In this document: positions 1 through 5,216 of the stretch, piece after piece | Position numbering within the stretch: the stretch's first letter is position 1 | Layout of the letters: each line of letters starts with the position of its first letter | Origin: an uncultured Ruminococcus sp. | GTDB taxonomy: Bacteria; Bacillota; Clostridia; UBA1212; UBA1255 | Assembly (NCBI GenBank): GCA_902782885.1 | Contig: CACZOW010000305.1 | Coordinates: 1 to 5,216 of the forward strand | Direction: 5' to 3' | Length of the DNA stretch: 5,216 nt | Made by a program: the position numbers and the translations under genes | The notes under the pieces: generated by a model | Told to the model about the DNA's origin: nothing | The model's database searches: none | The model's input: the letters and a program-made list of their open reading frames with translations, nothing else

Positions 1-383
1 AGTACCCACCACCAGTGCTTGATCTCAAGCGCGCGCAGCTGGATCGCCCCCGCGAACTGTGCCGCCGCCAGAAACAGCGCCAGAAACGCGTAGACGGTCT
101 CGTTGACTTCAAAATCGATAAGAGGCAGGAACAGTACGATCAGTCCGTAGATCGCCATAAAATAAGCGCTCTGAAGGATCCAGCCCGGGCGGAAATACAT
201 GCGCCGGTTCAGTCCGAAAGACACGAAGCAGACCGCCGCGGTCACCAGCAGCACACCGCCGATCAGCAGCTCGTGCTCACGGTCGCTGCCCAGCGGGTTT
301 ACCAGGATGAAGACCGCCGTACCGGCCAGTATGAACGCGGCAAGATACAGCAGTCTGCGGCCGAGATTAGCTGATACCTTCAT
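1..383 (-). CDS. DUF308/HdeD-like multi-pass membrane protein (C-terminus cut by window edge)
   Basis: The frame is open from an ATG at 383 to the left edge, giving 127 residues and no stop. It is very hydrophobic, with four likely membrane helices at about residues 11-28, 38-57, 67-88 and 95-115. Short charged links separate them (SDREHE at 33-38, NRR at 59-61). The helix-NP turn near residue 29, the GWILQS start of helix 3 and the final HWWWV before the edge resemble HdeD/DUF308 membrane proteins, which are usually about 170-200 residues with six helices. About a third is therefore missing. The start is supported by a strong GGAGGGAG ribosome site at 391-398, seven bases upstream and inside the end of galE. 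The reading frame overlaps galE by 17 bp, so translation is probably coupled to it. DUF308 proteins have no settled biochemical role; HdeD itself is linked to acid resistance in enterobacteria, which cannot be carried over here. The membrane-protein call is firm; the family call is from pattern only. Confidence 0.7.
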   Translation of the reverse strand, partial: MKVSANLGRRLLYLAAFILAGTAVFILVNPLGSDREHELLIGGVLLVTAAVCFVSFGLNRRMYFRPGWILQSAYFMAIYGLIVLFLPLIDFEVNETVYAFLALFLAAAQFAGAIQLRALEIKHWWWV

Positions 384-1395
384 TTTCGCTCTCCCTCCGG
401 TTCATGCCAAGCCGGGCAACGTAGCTGTCCCGGCACATTTCCTCAATACCGTATTCCGCGCGGAATCCCAGCAGTTCCGCGGCTTTGGAAGGATCCGCGT
501 AGCATTCGGCGATATCGCCGGGACGGCGCTCGGTGACAACGTACGGGATACGGATATTATTGACCTTTTCAAAGGTGTTGATGAGCTCAAGCACGCTGTA
601 GCCGCGGCCGGTGCCCAGATTGACCGCCTCGATGAAACAGCCGTCGCTGAGATGCTCTACCGCCCTCACGTGTCCGCGCGCCAGATCGACGACGTGGATA
701 TAATCGCGCACGCCGGTGCCGTCGGGCGTGGGATAATCGGCGCCGAAGACGGTCATTTTCTCAAGTTTTCCGAACGCGGTGTCAAGTATACGCGGCATGA
801 TGTTGTTCGGGATGCCGTTGGGGTCCTCGCACAGCAGCCCGGACTGGTGGCCGCCTACGGGATTGAAATACCGCAAAAGGAAGATCGACCAGGAATTATC
901 CGAAACATACAGGTCGCGCAGGATATCTTCGATCATCAGTTTGGTGCGGCCGTACGGATTGGTCACGGAGAGCGGTTCGTCTTCGGTGATCGGAACTTTG
1001 CGGGGATTGCCGTACACGGTGGCGGATGAACTGAACACCAGTTTTTTAACGCCGTGACGCCGCATGACGTCCAGCAGGTTCAGCGTACCGACAATATTGT
1101 TGTTGTAATACATGAGCGGCTTTTCCACGGACTCGCCCACGGCTTTGTATCCGGCAAAATGGATCACGCTGTCAATATCGTTCTCACTGAATATATGTTC
1201 CAGCGCGGAGGTATCCAGCATATCGGCACAGTAGAATCTGAACGACTTTCCTGTGATGCGTTCCACCCGGTCGATCACGGAAGGTTTGCTGTTGTAAAAA
1301 TTATCAAACACGGTCAGTTCATAACCCGCGTTCAGGAGTTCCACACATGTATGACTGCCAATAAAGCCGCTGCCGCCCGTTACCAATATACTCAA
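367..1395 (-). CDS. galE: UDP-glucose 4-epimerase
   Basis: Cytoplasmic NAD-dependent epimerase of the extended SDR family that interconverts UDP-glucose and UDP-galactose (Leloir pathway; precursor supply for surface polysaccharides). With the start chosen here it has 342 residues, close to the usual 330-345. Visible motifs, in that numbering: Rossmann glycine loop TGGSGFIG (6-13), DNF after strand 2 (31-33), HFAG (79-82), SSSAT with the catalytic Ser at 124, the Tyr148-x-x-x-Lys152 pair, RYFNPVG (175-181), RDYIHV (230-235) and RRPGD (290-294). Cys298 lies where E. coli GalE has Tyr299, as in human GALE, so the enzyme may also accept UDP-GlcNAc/UDP-GalNAc. The frame extends to another TTG at 1404, but that one abuts the GGAGG ribosome site. 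The TTG at 1395 sits nine bases from it and gives the family-typical MSILVTGG N-terminus. The C-terminal tail lacks the usual Trp-rich NP-GY ending, and its last codons overlap the next gene. It has its own probable promoter at 1434-1462. Confidence 0.93.
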   Translation of the reverse strand: MSILVTGGSGFIGSHTCVELLNAGYELTVFDNFYNSKPSVIDRVERITGKSFRFYCADMLDTSALEHIFSENDIDSVIHFAGYKAVGESVEKPLMYYNNNIVGTLNLLDVMRRHGVKKLVFSSSATVYGNPRKVPITEDEPLSVTNPYGRTKLMIEDILRDLYVSDNSWSIFLLRYFNPVGGHQSGLLCEDPNGIPNNIMPRILDTAFGKLEKMTVFGADYPTPDGTGVRDYIHVVDLARGHVRAVEHLSDGCFIEAVNLGTGRGYSVLELINTFEKVNNIRIPYVVTERRPGDIAECYADPSKAAELLGFRAEYGIEEMCRDSYVARLGMNRRESENEGIS

Positions 1396-1404
1396 TTCAA
1401 ACAA

Positions 1405-1409
1405 CCTCC
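1405..1409 (-). promoter_or_regulatory. Ribosome binding site that fixes the galE start
   Basis: GGAGG on the minus strand. It directly touches the TTG at 1402-1404 (zero spacing, unusable) but is nine bases from the in-frame TTG at 1393-1395, a normal distance. No in-frame ATG or GTG lies between the upstream stop (TAA at 1423-1425) and this point. The site can also pair with the preceding UUUCC across a GAUC loop, giving a weak 1403-1420 hairpin of seven pairs, three of them G-U. Confidence 0.75.
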
Positions 1410-1433
1410 GATCGGAAATCAGTTACATCCCGG

Positions 1434-1462
1434 ATTGTACACAATATCGCCTGAAATTTCAA
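1434..1462 (-). promoter_or_regulatory. Probable sigma-A promoter for galE
   Basis: Minus-strand TTGAAA (1457-1462) and TACAAT (1434-1439) are separated by exactly 17 bases. Each hexamer is one mismatch from the TTGACA/TATAAT consensus. The predicted transcription start is near 1427, giving a leader of about 32 bases to the TTG start. The -35 box overlaps the TGA stop of the upstream flavoprotein gene. An ATTGT-GT-ACAAT inverted repeat covers the -10 box and could be chance or an operator. The region is markedly more AT-rich than its surroundings. Prediction from sequence only. Confidence 0.6.
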
Positions 1463-2868
1463 GTACTCAGCGAACCGGCAATGCCGCCCCCCGCAGCGCG
1501 TCCCGTGGAGAATGCGACGGTCAGATTATAGCCTCCGGTAAGGGCGTCTACGTCCAGTATCTCGCCCGCGAAAAACAGTCCCCGGCACAGTTTGGATTCC
1601 AGCGTGGCCGGGTTCACTTCGGAAAGCGATACACCGCCCTGGGTCACGACGCCGTGATCCGGATCGTCCGGGCCTGCCGGCGTCAGCACAAAATGCTTCA
1701 GCGTTTTTACCAGCGCGCGGCGTTCGGCGTTTTTCAGCTGCGCCGCCTGCACGCGGGGATCGATCCCGCTCATCCGCACCGCCGGTTCGGTCAGTGACGC
1801 GGGCAGCAGATCCTTCAGCGCGTTGACGAGCTGTTTGGCGGAATACTTTTCCAGATCGCGGCCTAGCCGGGCAAACAGCGTTTCTTCATCCAGCGCAGGC
1901 TTAAGGTCAAGTTCGATGCGGAAGCGTCCGTCAGCGTTGAGTTTGCCGTAAATTGACGGATCGAAGGCAATATAGCGTTTAAGTTCCGCGCAATCCGCGG
2001 TGCATGCCCGGCGTGCGTTCCCTTGTTTTGCCGGAACTCCCCCGCCGCCTCTTCCGGTGAGCGCGGACACGGCCCGCTCGATATAAAAACGGCTCAAAGA
2101 TAGCACCGTGGGACCGGTGATGCCGGCATCCGAGAACATCAGCTCGCCGAAATCCTCAAAAACGCTCTTATTTGCCTCGTAAAGGCGTATTGCGGTATTC
2201 TTAAGGGTCAATCCCCGCAGCGCGGTGCAAAGCGCTTTTTCGCGGCACTGAAGGCCTATGAGCGAAGGCATTGGATACACGGCGGAATGACCGGCGCCGC
2301 ACGCCATCATAAGTCCGCTTCCGTCAGAGCCGGTGAGCTTATATGTGATGCCTCCCGTGGCCAGCAAAACCGTGCGGCCGGTAAGCGAATACGGTTTCCC
2401 GCCGAGCAATCCATCGGCGCCCGAGACCGTGCCGTCTTCGACAATAAGTTTCTGCGCTTTAAAATCGTACAGCACCGGCACTTTTAATTCTTTGAGCCGG
2501 CGCACGAAAAACTCCGCCGCGTCATACGCGCGGCCGGACGCGGGAAATACGCGGCCGCCCCGTTCCGTTACAGTATCAAGGCCGCCTTCATTCAGGAATG
2601 CGATCAGGTCGGTATTGGAAAAGCGGCGCAGCGAAGACAGCATAAAGCGGTCTCCGGAAATGATATTGTCCGTGAGACCGCGAAGATCGCAGTTATTCGT
2701 AATGTTGCAGCGGCCTTTGCCGGTGATGCGCAGCTTGCGGCCCAGCAATTTGTTCCGTTCGGCGATGATAACACCGTATCCGCGTTCGGCAAGAGTTATC
2801 GCCGCCATCATGCCCGCGGGACCGCCGCCGATGATAACAGAATCATAAACCTTACCGGTGCCGGCCAT
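1459..2868 (-). CDS. HI0933/BaiN-family FAD-dependent oxidoreductase
   Basis: A 469-residue soluble flavoprotein of the HI0933-like family (often annotated BaiN/RdsA-type NAD(P)/FAD-dependent oxidoreductase). Visible motifs: N-terminal dinucleotide-binding GGGPAGM (14-20) with the ribose-binding acidic residue Glu37; the family signature GRKLRITGKGRCNITN (43-58); GGRVFPASGRA (104-114); LLATGG (168-173); FSDAGITGP (245-253); TQGGV (409-413); and the C-terminal FAD-contacting stretch FAGEILDVDALTGGYN (433-448). It is longer than the usual 400-430 residues, mainly because of a Gly-rich, basic, Cys-containing segment at about 272-312. The start is ATG at 2868 with a GGGGGA ribosome site four bases away (weak, one wobble from GGAGGA). 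It begins 19 bp after the oxaloacetate decarboxylase-like gene and probably shares its transcript. One family member (Clostridium BaiN) was assigned to bile-acid reduction, but the family is widespread and the substrate here is unknown; nothing nearby suggests bile-acid metabolism. Confidence 0.9.
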   Translation of the reverse strand: MAGTGKVYDSVIIGGGPAGMMAAITLAERGYGVIIAERNKLLGRKLRITGKGRCNITNNCDLRGLTDNIISGDRFMLSSLRRFSNTDLIAFLNEGGLDTVTERGGRVFPASGRAYDAAEFFVRRLKELKVPVLYDFKAQKLIVEDGTVSGADGLLGGKPYSLTGRTVLLATGGITYKLTGSDGSGLMMACGAGHSAVYPMPSLIGLQCREKALCTALRGLTLKNTAIRLYEANKSVFEDFGELMFSDAGITGPTVLSLSRFYIERAVSALTGRGGGGVPAKQGNARRACTADCAELKRYIAFDPSIYGKLNADGRFRIELDLKPALDEETLFARLGRDLEKYSAKQLVNALKDLLPASLTEPAVRMSGIDPRVQAAQLKNAERRALVKTLKHFVLTPAGPDDPDHGVVTQGGVSLSEVNPATLESKLCRGLFFAGEILDVDALTGGYNLTVAFSTGRAAGGGIAGSLST

Positions 2869-2887
2869 ATCGTCCCCCGCTCAGAAC

Positions 2888-4285
2888 TCAGATATAGTGG
2901 GCCATGCGGGACGCGTCGGAATTGTCCTCGTCGTAGCCGTAGAGACGCAATTGACGGAGTTTGAAAAACGCCAGCGCAGGCTGCGGGAACAGCGCATAAG
3001 TCAGCACGTCTTCCTCCTGCTGGATGTAGGGCGCTATTTCGGCGCGCAGCTGCGGGAGCCGGTCTTCCAGCAGGTCCGCGGGACGGCAATCTATGACCGC
3101 CTTGCCGCCGAGGATCTTTTTGCGGAAATCGGGGTCGATCGGCGCGGGCGTGCGGCCGTACTCGCCGGCGGCAACGCCTTTTACTTCGTTGGTCACGATC
3201 TTATATCTTTCGCCGGACAACACGTTAAGCACTGCCTGGGAACCCACGATCTGGCTGGTAGGCGTCACCAGCGGCGGATAACCGAGGTCGGCCCTGACGC
3301 GCGGGACTTCCTCCAGGACGGCGTCGTACTTATCCATTGCGCCCGCCTGCTTGAGCTGCGAGACGAGGTTGGAGAGCATGCCGCCCGGGATCTGGTAGAT
3401 GAGCGCGTTGATGTCAGGGCTCATGATGCGCGGATCGAGCAGTCCGTCTTTGACGTATTTTTCGCGGATCGGGCGGAAATACGCCGCGATCTCGCTGAGT
3501 TTTTTGATATCGAGTCCGGTATCGTATCCGGTGCCGGCAAGCGCGGCGACCAGCGGTTCCGTGGGCGGCTGCGACGTGCCCATGGAGAACGGTGAAAGCG
3601 CGGTGTCGACGATGTCAACGCCCGCCTGTATTGCCCGCAGATACGTCATGGAGCCCAGCCCGCTGGTGTAGTGTGTATGCAGCTCTACGGGCACTTTCAG
3701 GTTCTCTTTGAGCGATTTGATCAGCGTGTACGCGTCTTCGGGCTTGAGCAGACCGGCCATGTCTTTGATGCATACGGATTGCGCCCCCATCTCCTCAAGC
3801 TTTTTAGCGTCCCTGACAAAGATCTCGGCGCTGTGGAACGGGCTGGTAGTATAGCTTATGCAGCCCTGCGGATGACCGCCCTCTTTTATGCACGCTTCGA
3901 TGGATTTGCTGATATTGCGCGGGTCATTGAGCGCGTCGAAAATGCGGATGATATCGATGCCGTTGCCGACGGATCTGCGTACGAAATCTTCAACGACATC
4001 GTCCGGATAATGCTTGTAGCCCAAAAGATTCTGACCGCGCAGCAGCATCTGGAGTTTGGTTTTTTTAGCGCGTTTTCTGATCTCGCGGAGCCGCTCCCAG
4101 GGATCTTCATTCAGAAAGCGCAGGCAGGCGTCGAAAGTGGCGCCGCCCCAGCATTCCAGCGCGTTATAACCGATATCGTCCAGCATTTCGATCGCCGGAA
4201 GCATCTCCGCCGAAGTCATTCTGGTAGCGATGAGCGACTGGTGCGCGTCTCTCAGGATAGTTTCAGTGATCCGGACTTTTCCCAT
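2888..4285 (-). CDS. oadA: Oxaloacetate decarboxylase alpha / pyruvate carboxylase B-type carboxyltransferase subunit
   Basis: Transfers a carboxyl group between a 2-oxo acid (oxaloacetate/pyruvate) and carboxybiotin. It has 465 residues: a TIM-barrel carboxyltransferase domain (about 3-275) followed by the conserved C-terminal domain (about 290-450). Visible active-site features: RDAHQS (12-17) with metal ligand Asp13; ECWGGATFD (44-52); LLRGQNLLGY (81-90); CIKDMAG with the lysine expected to be carbamylated at 174; HTH with metal ligands His203 and His205; and SMGTSQP (234-240), whose Thr237 corresponds to the proton-shuttle threonine of pyruvate carboxylase. The C-terminal domain shows RVRADLGYPPLVTPTSQIVG (329-348) and GEYGRTPAP (374-382). 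It ends at the conserved FPQP region with no fused biotin domain; the carrier is supplied by the gene just upstream (16 bp gap). The start is ATG at 4285 with a modest AAAGG site about ten bases upstream. It could be the alpha subunit of oxaloacetate decarboxylase, the 5S subunit of a transcarboxylase, or PycB; sequence alone does not decide. Confidence 0.9.
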   Translation of the reverse strand: MGKVRITETILRDAHQSLIATRMTSAEMLPAIEMLDDIGYNALECWGGATFDACLRFLNEDPWERLREIRKRAKKTKLQMLLRGQNLLGYKHYPDDVVEDFVRRSVGNGIDIIRIFDALNDPRNISKSIEACIKEGGHPQGCISYTTSPFHSAEIFVRDAKKLEEMGAQSVCIKDMAGLLKPEDAYTLIKSLKENLKVPVELHTHYTSGLGSMTYLRAIQAGVDIVDTALSPFSMGTSQPPTEPLVAALAGTGYDTGLDIKKLSEIAAYFRPIREKYVKDGLLDPRIMSPDINALIYQIPGGMLSNLVSQLKQAGAMDKYDAVLEEVPRVRADLGYPPLVTPTSQIVGSQAVLNVLSGERYKIVTNEVKGVAAGEYGRTPAPIDPDFRKKILGGKAVIDCRPADLLEDRLPQLRAEIAPYIQQEEDVLTYALFPQPALAFFKLRQLRLYGYDEDNSDASRMAHYI

Positions 4286-4301
4286 GATATCAATACCTTT
4301 G

Positions 4302-4667
4302 TTATTTGTTATATGTTACTAATACAGCGCCGGCTGCCACGGAGCTTCCCGCGGAGACCGGTACGGAAACGACGGTACCGTCTTCCGGCGCCGTGATCTC
4401 GTTTTCCATTTTCATTGCTTCCAGTACGACAAGCTTGTCGCCGGCTTTAACCTTGTCCCCGGGCTTTACGTATACGCGCAGGATGCTGCCCGGCATGGGC
4501 GCTTTAACGGAATTTCCGCCGCTTTCCGACGGGGCAGCGGGTTTTTCGGCCGCGGACGGAGCGGGCACGAACGGTTCCGCCGCCCTTACCGGCGCGCTCT
4601 CGCCCAGTTCTTCGACTTCGACTTCATATTTGGTGCCGTTTACGGTAACGCAGTATTTTTTGGTCAT
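4302..4667 (-). CDS. Biotin carboxyl carrier protein
   Basis: Swinging-arm carrier that moves CO2, as carboxybiotin, between the two carboxyltransferases encoded on either side. It is 121 residues in three parts: a short beta-rich N-terminal segment (1-22, KYCVTVNGTKYEVEVEEL), a flexible Ala/Pro-rich linker (about 24-50), and a C-terminal biotinyl domain (about 53-120). The domain carries the APMPG turn (56-60) and the biotinylation motif EAMKM (83-87), with biotin expected on Lys86, followed by the mirrored half-repeat ITAPEDGTV. The size and layout match the 1.3S subunit of transcarboxylase and the gamma-type carriers of methylmalonyl-CoA/glutaconyl-CoA decarboxylases. The start is ATG at 4667 with a strong GGAGG at 4675-4679, seven bases upstream. 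Gaps to its neighbours are 15 bp upstream and 16 bp downstream, so it is cotranscribed. The carrier role is certain from the motif; which complex it serves is inferred from context. Confidence 0.93.
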   Translation of the reverse strand: MTKKYCVTVNGTKYEVEVEELGESAPVRAAEPFVPAPSAAEKPAAPSESGGNSVKAPMPGSILRVYVKPGDKVKAGDKLVVLEAMKMENEITAPEDGTVVSVPVSAGSSVAAGAVLVTYNK

Positions 4668-4682
4668 GATGACGCCTCCGTT

Positions 4683-5216
4683 CTAAATGATGCGAAGATA
4701 ATCTATAATGCGGCTGCGCGTCTCCGCCGGATCGATCACGTCGTCCAGCAGACTTTCGTAACCCGCCGCCTCCGCGGTGGAATACTGCCGCTTATAAAGG
4801 TCAATATACTTTTCTCTGGCAGATACAGGATCCGGATCGGCTTTGATCTGGTCTTTGTATTTCATGAGCGCCGCGGCGGCGGGGTCAATGGCGTCCACCG
4901 ATGCGCCGCGCCAGGCGTAGGCAATGCTGCCGGCGTTGTCGACGGAGGCGGCCATAATAACTGCCGCAAGTTCGCCGCACGCCGAACCGGTGATGACGGT
5001 CACGGAACCGCGGCGGGAGGAATTGTGCCCGGAAACGATCGGGCTGCTCATGCTGTCGCACAGGCGTGCGATGCTGACCGGCAGTTCTGCCGCGTCCGCG
5101 CCGGAGCGGGCGAAGATCCCGGAAAAATCCAGCAGATTGACGACGGGTACACGGAACGCGCGGCAAAACTCGGCGAAGGACGCGAGTTTCCGGATGCCGG
5201 CAGGCCCGACTTTGCC
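4683..5216 (-). CDS. Divergent acyl-CoA carboxyltransferase subunit (MmdA/12S-like), C-terminal part only
   Basis: The frame is open from the right edge to TAG at 4683-4685. This gives 177 visible residues, about the last third of a family that is usually 470-520 residues. It matches the C-terminal crotonase-fold half of biotin-dependent acyl-CoA carboxyltransferases: GIRKLASFAEFCRAFRVPVV (visible 7-26) corresponds to the family's K-RF-FCDAFN-P-V stretch. SVTVITGSACGELAAVIM (73-90) corresponds to the strand and turn usually read as KVTVI-RKAYGGAYDVM. The AYAW segment then follows, and the end has DDVIDPAETRSRI. Key places differ: the usual VDVPGF is LDFSGI (29-34), the KAYGGAY turn is SACGELA (80-86), and about ten extra residues lie just before the central strand (around 60-70). 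The ATG at 5051 is internal, not a start. The acyl-CoA substrate cannot be named. A strong family-level call with an uncertain substrate. Confidence 0.82.
   Translation of the reverse strand, partial: GKVGPAGIRKLASFAEFCRAFRVPVVNLLDFSGIFARSGADAAELPVSIARLCDSMSSPIVSGHNSSRRGSVTVITGSACGELAAVIMAASVDNAGSIAYAWRGASVDAIDPAAAALMKYKDQIKADPDPVSAREKYIDLYKRQYSTAEAAGYESLLDDVIDPAETRSRIIDYLRII

Noticed and set aside
199..1029. Plus-strand open frame of 276 codons
   Set aside because: It lies antisense to galE and the membrane gene, has no recognisable family motif and no ribosome site, and its composition is that of a mirrored GC-rich coding frame.
1423..1428. Start-stop (ATG TAA) at the predicted 5' end of the galE transcript
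   Set aside because: It has no ribosome site and six bases of this kind occur readily by chance.
1405..1458. Rho-independent terminator after the flavoprotein gene
   Set aside because: No GC-rich hairpin followed by a T run is present in the 54-base gap; the only hairpin is weak and lies over the galE ribosome site.
1054..1797. Plus-strand open frame of 247 codons crossing the galE/flavoprotein boundary
   Set aside because: It spans two genes and the promoter in antisense, with no initiation signal and no family resemblance.
1459..2868. Bile-acid 7-dehydroxylation function suggested by the BaiN family name
   Set aside because: The HI0933/BaiN family is very broad, and none of the other bai genes is visible near it.
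2858..3595. Plus-strand open frame of 245 codons, and a similar one at 3671-4396
   Set aside because: Both are antisense to the well-supported oxaloacetate decarboxylase-like gene. They are rich in Arg, Asp, Val and Ala, as expected for shadow frames, and lack domain motifs.
4683..5051. Reading the carboxyltransferase as a small 122-residue protein starting at the ATG at 5051
   Set aside because: The same frame stays open to the window edge, and the 55 residues before this ATG match the carboxyltransferase family, so the methionine is internal.
4885..5166. Minus-strand open frame of 93 codons, Arg-rich
   Set aside because: It overlaps the carboxyltransferase in another frame; the carboxyltransferase frame carries clear family motifs and this one carries none.

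Overview
The window is a gene-dense, GC-rich stretch of a bacterial chromosome in which all six protein genes read leftward (minus strand). No RNA gene, mobile element, repeat array or CRISPR is visible, and no gene-free stretch exceeds 60 bases. The best guess for the organism is an anaerobic, GC-rich Firmicute, probably a gut clostridium of Oscillospirales type. That rests on purine-rich GGAGG ribosome sites, a TTG start, a Clostridia-style split biotin carboxyltransferase cluster and a BaiN/HI0933-family flavoprotein. The assignment is inference; there is no rRNA or other marker to fix it.

Right half (5216 down to 2888), in transcription order: the C-terminal part of a divergent acyl-CoA carboxyltransferase (cut by the window edge), a free-standing biotin carboxyl carrier protein, and a carboxyltransferase of the oxaloacetate decarboxylase alpha / pyruvate carboxylase B type without its own biotin domain. 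The gaps are 15 and 16 bp, so the three are almost certainly one operon. Together they have the parts list of a biotin transcarboxylase (12S, 1.3S and 5S subunits), or of the soluble part of a decarboxylase. No membrane beta subunit and no biotin carboxylase is visible here. An HI0933/BaiN-type flavoprotein follows 19 bp later and probably shares the transcript.

Left half (1462 down to 1): a well-formed sigma-A type promoter overlaps the end of the flavoprotein gene and drives galE (UDP-glucose 4-epimerase). galE overlaps by 17 bp the start of a DUF308/HdeD-like membrane protein that runs off the left edge. This is probably a second transcription unit.

Most of the window is ordinary metabolism. 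The points most worth a second look are the possible transcarboxylase arrangement with an atypical acyl-CoA-side subunit, the start site and leader of galE, the cysteine at the GalE substrate gate, and an extra Gly-rich segment in the flavoprotein.
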